The position numbers and the translations under genes are program-made. Under the pieces are notes generated by a model. That model worked only from the letters and a program-made list of their open reading frames with translations. It was not told the DNA's origin and made no database searches. A DNA stretch of 55,169 nucleotides from Sphingomonas albertensis (GTDB lineage: Bacteria > Pseudomonadota > Alphaproteobacteria > Sphingomonadales > Sphingomonadaceae): assembly GCF_014358075.1 (NCBI RefSeq), contig NZ_JACONT010000029.1, forward strand, positions 1-55,169. The letters are read 5' to 3'. Position 1 is the first letter of the stretch; each line of letters begins with the position of its first letter. Shown here one piece after another: positions 32,774-40,906 of the stretch.

Positions 32774-33946
32774 ATGAAAAACTTACTGCTGGCCGCGCTC
32801 GCGGCGACGAGTGCACTCACCGCCGGCACCGCCGATGCCCGTCCGCGCTGGACCGAGGCGCAGGCCACCGCCTGGTACGCCAAGCAACCGTGGCTGGTGG
32901 GTGCGAACTACACCCCCGCTTCCGCGATCAACCAGCTCGAAATGTGGCAGGCGACGACGTGGGATCCCAAGCGGATCGACTACGAACTGGGGCTCGCCCA
33001 GGGTATCGGGATGAACACGATGCGCGTGTTCCTCCACGACCAGCTCTGGGTCCAGGATCCCGAAGGTTTCAAGCGCCGCGTCGACGAATTCCTGACGATG
33101 GCGCGCGCGCACGGCATCCGTCCGCTGTTCGTGCTGTTCGACAGCTGCTGGGATCCCGATCCAAAGCTCGGGCCACAGCATCCGCCGATCCCCGGCGTGC
33201 ACAATTCGGGCTGGGTGCAGGGTCCGGGCCTGCCGGGGTTGCGCGACCGGAGCCGCTATCCCGCGTACAAGGCGTATGTGCAGGGGATCGTCGGCGCGTT
33301 CGCCAAGGACGACCGCATCCTGGGCTGGGACGTCTGGAACGAACCCGACAACGGCGCCGACCAATATAAGGGCCAGGAGGGCAAGGAACCGCTGGTCCGG
33401 GCGCTGCTGGCGCAGGCGTTCGACTGGGCACGCGACGCCGACCCGTCGCAGCCGCTGACCTCGGGCGTGTGGCAGCATGACGACTGGACCCCGACCGGTG
33501 GCAAGCTGTCGCCGATGGAGAAGCTGCAGCTCGGCCAGTCCGACGTCATCACGTTCCACGATTACAGCTGGCCCGAAACGTTCGAGGCGCGCGTACGTCA
33601 GCTCTTGCCGTACAACCGGCCGATCCTGTGCACCGAATATATGGCCCGCGGCAACGGATCGACGTTCGACGGCTCGCTGCCGATCGCCAAGCGCTACAAT
33701 GTCGCCATGATGAACTGGGGGTTCGTCGACGGGAAAACGCAGACCCGCCTGCCTTGGGACAGCTGGAAAAAGCCGTATGTGATGGAGGAACCGACGATCT
33801 GGTTCCACGAGGTCTTCCGCGCCGATGGCACGCCGTATCGCAAGGCGGAGACCGATCTGATCCGCCGGCTCAGCGCTGCACCCAAGACTGTGGTCCCCGG
33901 TGAACCGACCACCGTGCCGCAGTCCGGCACACGTCGTCGCCGCTGA
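32774..33946 (+). CDS. Secreted GH5-like (cellulase-type) glycoside hydrolase
   Basis: A 390-residue exported (beta/alpha)8-barrel hydrolase of the cellulase/GH5 clan. Signal peptide residues 1-~22 (LAALAATSALTAGTADA). The acid/base is E190 in GWDVWNEPD and the probable nucleophile is E288 in PILCTEYMARG; HDYSWPE lies between them. GGGAGAAGG is seven bases before the ATG. The exact substrate (xylan, mannan or another beta-glycan) cannot be told. The stop is one base before a GGGGCC repeat array and 45 bases before the convergent GH92 stop. The upstream gap 32554-32773 contains only a weak hairpin (ACGGCG/CGCCGT near 32590). Confidence 0.88.
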   Translation: MKNLLLAALAATSALTAGTADARPRWTEAQATAWYAKQPWLVGANYTPASAINQLEMWQATTWDPKRIDYELGLAQGIGMNTMRVFLHDQLWVQDPEGFKRRVDEFLTMARAHGIRPLFVLFDSCWDPDPKLGPQHPPIPGVHNSGWVQGPGLPGLRDRSRYPAYKAYVQGIVGAFAKDDRILGWDVWNEPDNGADQYKGQEGKEPLVRALLAQAFDWARDADPSQPLTSGVWQHDDWTPTGGKLSPMEKLQLGQSDVITFHDYSWPETFEARVRQLLPYNRPILCTEYMARGNGSTFDGSLPIAKRYNVAMMNWGFVDGKTQTRLPWDSWKKPYVMEEPTIWFHEVFRADGTPYRKAETDLIRRLSAAPKTVVPGEPTTVPQSGTRRRR

Positions 33947-33947
33947 C

Positions 33948-33974
33948 GGGGCCGGGGCCGGGGCCGGGGCCGGG
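33948..33974 (+). repeat. GGGGCC hexamer array (G-quadruplex motif) between convergent genes
   Basis: Four perfect GGGGCC units plus GGG fill most of the 45-base gap between the GH5 and GH92 stop codons. Four or five G-runs with two-base loops satisfy the G-quadruplex pattern on the plus strand. No ordinary terminator is visible in the gap. Confidence 0.9.
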
Positions 33975-33991
33975 CACACGATCCCGGCGTA

Positions 33992-36277
33992 TTACGGCAG
34001 GACCGAAGCGGAGCGTCCCCATTGGTTTGGTGTGCGACCCAGCTCGAGTTCCAGCATGCCGCCCTGGGTGATCGCGGCCTGTGTCAGGAACGGTGCGTCG
34101 AGCCGCTGTCCGTTCAGCCTCGCCGCGCGGATGTAACGCGTACCCGCCCCCTGCCCGCGCGCGACGATGGTGAAGGTCCGCCCGTTCTCGAGCGTGATCC
34201 GGGTGCGCGGCTGGTGCGGCGCGTGAAGATAATAGAGATCGCTGCCAAGCTTCGGGAACAGCCCGATGCGGTTGAAGACATAATGCGAACTCATCGCGCC
34301 ACTGTCCTCGTCGCCGGGATAGGCGTTCGCGGTAAACCGCCTGAAGACCACATCGGCATAATAGCTCGCCAGGTCCGGCCGACCGACGTCGCTGAAGAGC
34401 CACGGCGTTGAGAAGGACGGCTCGTTGGTGAAATCGATCAGCTTGGCATCGAAGGCGTGCTGCAGTCGCCGGGTGAAGGCCGCTCGCCCTCCCATGATCG
34501 CGACCATCCCAGGCACGTCGTGGACCGGCGCGTAGGAATAAATCCACCCCGTGCCTTCGTAGAAGCCGAAATTGTCGTGCGTCTTTCCATCCCAGCCCAG
34601 CTTGGGATCGTTGGGTTGGAAACGCCCGTCGGCAAAACGAGGACCGACAAAGCCGGTATATCCGTCGCTCACGGCATTCGCGTCCCAGACGTCACGCCAG
34701 TTGCCCGCCCGCTTCGCCAACACCGCCGCCTCGTCCGGACGGCCCGTGCCCGCCGCCAGCCTTGCCGCGTAATAGTCGTTGAGCGCCATGCCCGTGGTGG
34801 CCGAACCCGAGCGCGACCGCTGCGGCGTTCCTTCGGGACTGCGATCGTCGACCGCGAAATAGCCGTCGATAAGATACCGTGGCCGGCGCCGTTCGAACGC
34901 GTTGAACAGGGCGACATCGGCGGCTTTCGTCCAGTCGACCCCAGCCACGCCGCGCAGGAAGCCTTCGCCGATCACGTTGTCGACCTCGTCGCCCGCCTGC
35001 CCGATATGAAAATTGCGGCCGGAAATGAACGCGGTATCGGCCGCGCCGTAGCGTTCCCATGTCCGGATGAACGATCCGATCACGCCCGCATAGGTCTTGG
35101 GCCGGACGATCGACATCAGGGGATAGAGCGTGTGGTACGTATCCCATAATGTGTAGTGATCGTCATAGAGCGGCGACGTCCGCTCGCTTTCCACCTGGTC
35201 CTGCGATCGATCGCGGGGCTGGATCGTACTGTGATACAACGACGTGTAGAACCGGCGGCGATCTGCCTTGCCGACGCCCTCGATCGTGATGCGTGCCAGG
35301 GCGTCGTTCCAGGCCTTGGCCGCCGCCATCCGGACACCGGCCAGATCCCAGCCGGGTATGTCCTGCTCGAGCAACTCCTCTGCACGCTGCGCGCTGGCGA
35401 AGGAGACCGCGATCTTCATCTCGATGGGTTTGCGATCGGTGCTGCCGAACGTCCACCAGGCGCGCAGCGGCTGGTCGGCGGGGGCGCTGCCGCTGGTCGC
35501 GCCCGCCTGCCGTACGTTCGATCGCTCGATGCCCCACGCGGTCGGCTTCGCATCGACCTTTGCGACGAACCAGATATCGACCTGCGCGGGCGACCAGTAG
35601 TTCTTGGTGCGGACCCGGCCGACGATCTTCCCTTTGTCGGGAAACAGCGTCACGTCGGACCCCGCGCTCCCCATTTGGCCCATGATCTTGCGGGTGACGT
35701 CGAACAGCAGGTGTGCATCGTCGGACCGGGAGCCGGAGCGGGGAAAAGTGAACCGGTACAGCGCGGCATGGTGTGCCGGGGCAATCTCCACGTCGGTGCC
35801 ATAGCGCGTCAGGGTCACCGAATAGCCGTCGGCCGCCGCATGCTCGTTCCGCTTTGGCGAGAGATGATCGGCTTCCAGCGTCTGCAACGTGCCGGTCTGG
35901 GGCGAGACGAGAAACGTGCCGTAACTCGGCGTGCCGCCAGACCCTTGCGTATGGAGTTGCGCAAACCCGCTCAGCGGTGCGTCGCGGTCATAGCCCGCAT
36001 TGCTCGTCGTCGACGTGATCGTGTTCGGGCTCGGGTGGATCGATCCGGCGGGCAGCGTCGGACCGGGGATCGTGTCGCCCTGGTCGTCGTCGCCCGTGCC
36101 GAGCAGTGGGTCGACATATTGGCTGAGCGATACGTGATCCTGACCGACCCCGACCCCGACCCCGGCCCGTCCCTGCGCCACCGACGCCAGCGAGGCCAGC
36201 GCGAGGCCGAAACCGATCGACGACAGCGACGCGGCGGACCGCCGCGCGCGTGCCGATCCGCCCCTCCACCGGTTCAT
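33992..36277 (-). CDS. GH92 alpha-mannosidase, exported
   Basis: A 761-residue calcium-dependent exo-alpha-mannosidase of family GH92. An N-terminal signal (residues ~14-36) is followed by the odd repeat GVGVGVG encoded by GGGGTC hexamers. The beta-sandwich domain begins at QYVDPLLGTGDDDQGDTIPG. The helical catalytic barrel includes LWDTYHTLYPLMSIVRP and the family landmark YPGDEDSGAMSSHYVF, followed by LYYLHAPHQP. It is the last gene of the six-gene operon; its ATG overlaps the stop of the first Gfo/Idh/MocA gene (ATGA). It would trim mannose from glycans such as N-glycans or yeast mannan. Confidence 0.93.
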   Translation of the reverse strand: MNRWRGGSARARRSAASLSSIGFGLALASLASVAQGRAGVGVGVGQDHVSLSQYVDPLLGTGDDDQGDTIPGPTLPAGSIHPSPNTITSTTSNAGYDRDAPLSGFAQLHTQGSGGTPSYGTFLVSPQTGTLQTLEADHLSPKRNEHAAADGYSVTLTRYGTDVEIAPAHHAALYRFTFPRSGSRSDDAHLLFDVTRKIMGQMGSAGSDVTLFPDKGKIVGRVRTKNYWSPAQVDIWFVAKVDAKPTAWGIERSNVRQAGATSGSAPADQPLRAWWTFGSTDRKPIEMKIAVSFASAQRAEELLEQDIPGWDLAGVRMAAAKAWNDALARITIEGVGKADRRRFYTSLYHSTIQPRDRSQDQVESERTSPLYDDHYTLWDTYHTLYPLMSIVRPKTYAGVIGSFIRTWERYGAADTAFISGRNFHIGQAGDEVDNVIGEGFLRGVAGVDWTKAADVALFNAFERRRPRYLIDGYFAVDDRSPEGTPQRSRSGSATTGMALNDYYAARLAAGTGRPDEAAVLAKRAGNWRDVWDANAVSDGYTGFVGPRFADGRFQPNDPKLGWDGKTHDNFGFYEGTGWIYSYAPVHDVPGMVAIMGGRAAFTRRLQHAFDAKLIDFTNEPSFSTPWLFSDVGRPDLASYYADVVFRRFTANAYPGDEDSGAMSSHYVFNRIGLFPKLGSDLYYLHAPHQPRTRITLENGRTFTIVARGQGAGTRYIRAARLNGQRLDAPFLTQAAITQGGMLELELGRTPNQWGRSASVLP
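36148..36168 (-). repeat. GGGGTC hexamer run inside the GH92 signal region
   Basis: On the coding (minus) strand three GGGG runs and one GGG run are separated by two bases, another G-quadruplex pattern. It encodes the GVGVGVG stretch just after the signal peptide. It mirrors the GGGGCC array beyond the 3' end of the same gene, on the other strand. Confidence 0.8.
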
Positions 36278-37431
36278 CGTCTTGCGGGGGTCGCGCGTGC
36301 CTCGGCAGTCAGCACGAGTTCGGCCGCGAGCAGCGCACCCTCCTGATCCTGCGCGACCGACGTGTGTTCGACGAGATCCGTCACGAACTGCGGCCCGAAC
36401 GGCAACGGCACCTTCGAACAGTCGAGATAGCGCGTCCCCTTCTTGTCGGCGATCAGCAGGTGGTTGCCGCCCGGCCGCCCGGCGATGTCCACATATTTGC
36501 GAAGCTCGATATAGCCCTCGGTGCCGAGGATGAAGAGTCGGCCGTCGCCCCAGGTCGGCAGGCCGTCGGGCGTGAACCAGTCGACGCGGACATAGCCCGA
36601 ACCGCCGTCGCCGCTCAGCATCATGTCGCCGAAATCCTCGAACTTGGGATGCGCGGGATTGCCGAAGTTCCCCGTCTGCGATGCGAGCACCTGCGCGCGC
36701 TTGCTGCCCGTCAGGTAGACGAACTGGTCGGCCTGGTGACTGCCGACATCGGTCAGGATACCGCCGTTCTGCGCCGGGTCCCAGAACCAGTCGGGACGGC
36801 TCGCGGCGGACAGCCGGTGCGGTGCGAGGTTCACGGTCTGGATCACCCGCCCGATCGCGCCGTCATGGACAAGTTGCCCCGCCATCACCGCGGCAGGCAC
36901 TTCGAGCCGTTCGGAATACATGATCCCGTATTTGCGCCCGGTCTCCTTGATCGCGCGGCGGACGTCGGCAAGCTGCTTCAGCGTCGTCACCGCCGCCTTG
37001 TCGCTGAGATAATCCTTGCCCGCACGCATGACCCGGATGCCCAGCGGCGCGCGCAGGCTGGGGATCGCCGCGCTGCACACCAGCTTGATCGTTCGGTCGT
37101 CGAGGATCTCCTGCTCGGATCGCGCGAGCTTCACGTCGCCGTAGCGCTTCCTGAACATCGCGATCTGTTTCGGATCGGTCGCGTAGAAGGTCGTGAGCAC
37201 GCCGCCGCCGCGGATGATCGCATCGGTGATGCCATAGATGTGGTTGTGGTCCATCCCGATCACCGCGAACGGCAGGCGGTATTTCGCCTCCGGTGCCGGA
37301 CGCGCGACCGCACCCTCGGTGGGCGCATCGCCGCGCGTGGCGGATTGCGCGAACGCGTCGGCGGCAAACCCGGCGGCAAGGCCAGCGGTCAGGCCAAGTC
37401 CGAGGACCCCGCGTCGGTTGGTATCGGTCAC
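36274..37431 (-). CDS. Exported Gfo/Idh/MocA oxidoreductase (1)
   Basis: A 385-residue NAD(P)-type oxidoreductase with a Tat signal (TNRRGVLGLGLTAG). The dinucleotide fold begins at FAVIGMDHNHIYGI, where the usual GxGxxG loop is replaced by GMDHNH. The catalytic EKP motif reads SDKA, keeping the lysine. The C-terminal sheet domain contains GGILTDVGSHQADQFVYLTG, with the conserved D-x-G-x-H. The start is GTG 37431 behind AAGGGGAA. In relatives such as glucose-fructose oxidoreductase the exported enzyme carries a tightly bound cofactor. It overlaps GH92 by four bases. Confidence 0.88.
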   Translation of the reverse strand: MTDTNRRGVLGLGLTAGLAAGFAADAFAQSATRGDAPTEGAVARPAPEAKYRLPFAVIGMDHNHIYGITDAIIRGGGVLTTFYATDPKQIAMFRKRYGDVKLARSEQEILDDRTIKLVCSAAIPSLRAPLGIRVMRAGKDYLSDKAAVTTLKQLADVRRAIKETGRKYGIMYSERLEVPAAVMAGQLVHDGAIGRVIQTVNLAPHRLSAASRPDWFWDPAQNGGILTDVGSHQADQFVYLTGSKRAQVLASQTGNFGNPAHPKFEDFGDMMLSGDGGSGYVRVDWFTPDGLPTWGDGRLFILGTEGYIELRKYVDIAGRPGGNHLLIADKKGTRYLDCSKVPLPFGPQFVTDLVEHTSVAQDQEGALLAAELVLTAEARATPARR

Positions 37432-37445
37432 AGCTATTCCCCTTG

Positions 37446-38717
37446 TCAGATCGCAACCAGATTCGTCGGCCAGGTCATCGCTTCGCCGCGGTCCATCGCC
37501 TGTTCGCCGAGCAGCGAGGCGACGCTCGCCTGATAGGCTTGGCGCAGCAGGCCGGGCAGCGGCTTGCCCGCGCGCACCGCCGCGCCGAACCCCTCGAACT
37601 GCAGCATCGTCTCGTCATATTCGCCCCAGCCGAGCGACTCGCCCGGCGTCGTCACGGGCAATTCGGGGAACCAGGTGGCGCCGCCGATCGGCACGGTGCG
37701 CTTGTGACCTCGCGCGACATCCTTCTGCATCCGCTGCAGCGCCAGCACCTTGGCCGGCACCTCCTGATAGATGCGGCCGAGTTCGGGCTCGATCGTGCCC
37801 CTGCTGCCTTGGATCTGCTCCTCGCAGCCATAGCGCGCGTTGTTCAGCAGCGAGGTGTAGATGAACTTCCGCCCGCCCGAATATTCGTAGATCAGCGCGA
37901 CATGGTCGTAGACCTCGCGGCCGTCCTTCCAGAAACAGATGCTGCCCGAGCCGATCACCCGCGTCGGCGGCGCGTCGAAGAACCAGTTGCCGACCTGAAG
38001 CTGGTGCGTCGCCAGTTCGGTCATCAACCCCGCCGAGCTGTCGCGGTACAGGCGCCAGTTGATCTGGCGATCGGTGGCGTCGGCAGGCACCGCGCGACGC
38101 CAGGCATTGTTGCGGTGCCAGCTCGCCCGGATCTGGGTCAGCGATCCGATCTCGCCGGCCTTGGCGCGCTTCAAGGCGTTGAGATAGGTCGGGTGGAACA
38201 TCCGCTGGTGGCCGATCTGGAGCACCTTGTTCGCCGCCTGCGACCGGGTCACCATCGCGCCGCAATCCGCGATCGTGCGCGCCATCGCCTTTTCGCACCA
38301 CACATGCAGCCCCGCATCGAACGCGTCGAAGCTGTGCCGCGCGTGCAGATGCAGCGGCGTCGCGATCACCACCGCATCGATCCCGCCCGCGTCGAGCATC
38401 GCGCGGTGATCGCTGAAGACGCGCGTCGTCGGGCCGACCCACTGGCGTGCCTTCGCCAGGTTCGGCGCATAGGTATCGCAGATCGAGACGACCGCGCAGT
38501 TGCGTGTCTTGTTGATGTTCTGGATCAGTGTCCGGCCACGGTCGCCGGTGCCGATCACGCCGAGCCGGACCGGGTTCGCCTTCACAGGATCGGCACCCGC
38601 CGCCGACGCCGCGGACACGGCCCAGGGCGCCGCGGCCGCCATTCCGGCACCAGCGGTCGCCATCATCACGCGATCGATGAACGATCGCCGCGTGAGGTCG
38701 AAATCCTTGTCGGTCAT
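37446..38717 (-). CDS. Exported Gfo/Idh/MocA oxidoreductase (2)
   Basis: A 423-residue oxidoreductase with Tat motif DLTRRSFIDRVMMATAGAG. The nucleotide fold LGVIGTGDRGRT keeps the G-x-G-x-x-G spacing. The catalytic motif is CEKAMA instead of EKP, with the lysine present. Substrate-domain landmarks are WRRAVPADATDRQINWRLY and the histidine in LMTELATHQLQV. It lies 14 bases before gene (1), and its start overlaps the ApbE stop (ATGA). A role in oxidising or reducing C3 of a sugar, feeding the DUF1080 hydrolase, is inferred from context. Confidence 0.88.
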   Translation of the reverse strand: MTDKDFDLTRRSFIDRVMMATAGAGMAAAAPWAVSAASAAGADPVKANPVRLGVIGTGDRGRTLIQNINKTRNCAVVSICDTYAPNLAKARQWVGPTTRVFSDHRAMLDAGGIDAVVIATPLHLHARHSFDAFDAGLHVWCEKAMARTIADCGAMVTRSQAANKVLQIGHQRMFHPTYLNALKRAKAGEIGSLTQIRASWHRNNAWRRAVPADATDRQINWRLYRDSSAGLMTELATHQLQVGNWFFDAPPTRVIGSGSICFWKDGREVYDHVALIYEYSGGRKFIYTSLLNNARYGCEEQIQGSRGTIEPELGRIYQEVPAKVLALQRMQKDVARGHKRTVPIGGATWFPELPVTTPGESLGWGEYDETMLQFEGFGAAVRAGKPLPGLLRQAYQASVASLLGEQAMDRGEAMTWPTNLVAI

Positions 38718-39568
38718 GCCGCGTGCATCCTCGCTACGTCGACGGTCGGCGCCGCCTCTTGGGAAAGATCATATAGAAAACGGCGGGTCGGCGCGCCCTC
38801 CACCAGCCGTCGCGCGCCAGCGTCATCCGCGACCAGCAGCGCCGTACTCAGCGCCTCCGCTCGGCCGCCGCTGCGATCGACCGCCACCGCACAGCGTGCC
38901 GCAGTGACGATCGCGCCATCGCTCGGCCGGATCATCGCCGCACGCTCGGGCGCGTGCGTCCCCGCGCCCACCGTCGTCGAGATCGACAGCGCCTCGTCGA
39001 TGAGGTCGAGCTCGACCAGCACCGCGCCGTCGATCGACGGATGGGGTATCGCGAACGGCCAGCCCCCTCCGAGCGGATGCTCGCCGATCACCGCCAGCGA
39101 GCTCTCGCCGGCCGAAAGACACGCCGAGACGACGCCCGCATCGCGCAACGCCGCGCAGGCCCGGTCGAGCGCGAACCCCTTGCCGAAGCCGCCGAAATCC
39201 AGCGCGAGCGGTCGCGTCGCCGCGATCTGCGCCGTGCGCGCGTCGAACACGACATCGCCCCACCCCGCCCTGCCGAACCGCTGGTCGATCGCGGGATCGA
39301 ACAGCCCGTCGGTCAGCGCATGCACGTCCTGGATCGCGATCAGCGCCTCGATCAGCACCGGATCGTCGATCGCGACGCCGCGCCCGGCGAGAAGCGCGTC
39401 GTTGACTTCGGTCGTCGGCGACGGTCGATGGATCGTCAACGCATCGTCGACCTCCTCGATCGCGCGCCGCGCCGCGATCACGGCATCCGCAAATTCGCCG
39501 CCGAACACGTGCAGCTCGACCCGCGTTCCCATCGCAACGAAGCGCTCGACCTGCGCGACGATGCTCAC
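38714..39568 (-). CDS. ApbE-like FAD:protein FMN transferase, divergent
   Basis: A 284-residue ApbE-family protein, normally attaching FMN covalently to Thr/Ser of exported flavoproteins. Recognisable parts are AMGTRVELHVFG at the N-terminus, LTDGLFDPAIDQRFG and DFGGFGKGFALD. Towards the C-terminus the family pattern H-x-x-D-P-x-T-G reads AAMIRPSDG, and the magnesium motif AD-x-x-(S/A)TA reads AEALSTA, so some cofactor residues have changed. No classical signal peptide is visible. The start is a GTG one base after the upstream stop. No obvious flavinylation target (D-x-x-S/T-G-A-T-type) was seen in the operon. Confidence 0.8.
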   Translation of the reverse strand: MSIVAQVERFVAMGTRVELHVFGGEFADAVIAARRAIEEVDDALTIHRPSPTTEVNDALLAGRGVAIDDPVLIEALIAIQDVHALTDGLFDPAIDQRFGRAGWGDVVFDARTAQIAATRPLALDFGGFGKGFALDRACAALRDAGVVSACLSAGESSLAVIGEHPLGGGWPFAIPHPSIDGAVLVELDLIDEALSISTTVGAGTHAPERAAMIRPSDGAIVTAARCAVAVDRSGGRAEALSTALLVADDAGARRLVEGAPTRRFLYDLSQEAAPTVDVARMHAA

Positions 39569-39569
39569 G

Positions 39570-40892
39570 TCAGGCCTTGACCTCCCAGCCCGGTTCGTAC
39601 GCGACCGACCACAGCTTCATCGCCTCCGCGCTGCTCGGCTTGCCGGTCGTCGGATCGACGATCAGCACGCTGGTGGTGCGGTAGGCCATGTTGCCCAGAT
39701 GGCAGAGCGTCGTGCTGATATGCCCCTCGGCGATTGGCGAATTGAGCGCGGAGGCGCGGCCGCGGATCACGTCGACGAAATTGCCGGCGTGATAGACGTC
39801 GAGGACACCCTCGCCGACCGTACCGGTGGTTTCCGACGTCGCCTTGGCCATCACCTGCCGGATCGACTTGCCCGCGAGGTCGTAGAGTTCGAAACCGTTG
39901 CGATCGACCACCGCGGATCCCTTGGTGCCGAGCAGCAGGACGCCGCGTCCGCGCCCATAGGTCAGCATTGCATTGCAGCTCTGGCCGTTCCAGCGGATCA
40001 CCCGGTCGTTGTCGTAGTTCAGGTCCAGCGCGAGCGAATCGTACATTTCCCAGTCGTCGCCGGCATGGAAGCGCTTGGCGCCCTGCGCGGACACGGTCTT
40101 GGGATAGGTCAGCCCCATCAGCCAGCGTGCAACGTCGAGTTCGTGCATCGCGTTGTTGCAGAGTTCGCCGGTCCCGTATTGCCAGAACCAGTGCCAGTTG
40201 TAGGGGACCAGGTTCGACCGATACGGCGCGCGCGGCCGTGGCCCCTGCCACATGTCCCAGTTGAGATTGGCCGGCGGCGTCGTCACCTGCCCCTTGCCGA
40301 TCGTCTTGCGATTGTTCGCGTACCAGGTCTGTGCCTCGTACACGTCCCCCAGCTCGCCGGCCTGGACGAGCGCGAGCAGCTGCCGCGTCTCGGGGCTCGA
40401 TCGCTGCTGGTTGCCGACCTGCAGGATGCGCTTGGTGCTCTTCTGCGCGGCGATCATCGCCTCGCCTTCGGCAGGCGCGATGCCGATCGGCTTTTCGCAA
40501 TACACGTGATGCCCGGATTTCATCCCGTCGACCGCGAGCTTGGCGTGCCAATGGTCCGGCGTCGCGATCGTGATGATGTCCAGCGCCTTGTTGTCGAACA
40601 GGCGGCGGTAATCGCCCTCGGTCTTGGGCGCCGGATTGCCGCGCGCCGCGAACTCACCCGCACGCTTGGCCAGCACCGCCGAATCGACGTCGCAGAAATG
40701 CGTGATCTCGACGTTCGGCACCTTGGTGAACGCGCCCATATGCGCCTGGCCGCGCCCGTTCACGCCGATCACCGCGACGCTGAGCCGGTCGTTCGCGCCC
40801 TTGATCCGCGCATAGCTGCGCGCACTCATCGCCATGCCGAGCCCAAGCCCCACCGTGGCACCCGCACCCTTGATCATCGTCCGACGGTCCAT
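39570..40892 (-). CDS. Exported Gfo/Idh/MocA oxidoreductase (3)
   Basis: A 440-residue oxidoreductase with Tat signal DRRTMIKGAGATVGLGLG. The nucleotide fold VAVIGVNGRGQAH and the canonical catalytic motif YCEKPIGIA are intact. The substrate side includes YNWHWFWQYGTGELCNNAMH with the conserved histidine in HELDVARWLMG. AAGGGGGA lies before ATG 40892. It follows DUF1080 by 14 bases. This is the most canonical of the three Gfo/Idh/MocA enzymes in the operon and resembles the long group found in Bacteroidetes and Planctomycetes glycan loci. Confidence 0.9.
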   Translation of the reverse strand: MDRRTMIKGAGATVGLGLGMAMSARSYARIKGANDRLSVAVIGVNGRGQAHMGAFTKVPNVEITHFCDVDSAVLAKRAGEFAARGNPAPKTEGDYRRLFDNKALDIITIATPDHWHAKLAVDGMKSGHHVYCEKPIGIAPAEGEAMIAAQKSTKRILQVGNQQRSSPETRQLLALVQAGELGDVYEAQTWYANNRKTIGKGQVTTPPANLNWDMWQGPRPRAPYRSNLVPYNWHWFWQYGTGELCNNAMHELDVARWLMGLTYPKTVSAQGAKRFHAGDDWEMYDSLALDLNYDNDRVIRWNGQSCNAMLTYGRGRGVLLLGTKGSAVVDRNGFELYDLAGKSIRQVMAKATSETTGTVGEGVLDVYHAGNFVDVIRGRASALNSPIAEGHISTTLCHLGNMAYRTTSVLIVDPTTGKPSSAEAMKLWSVAYEPGWEVKA

Positions 40893-40906
40893 CGATCCAT
40901 CCCCCT

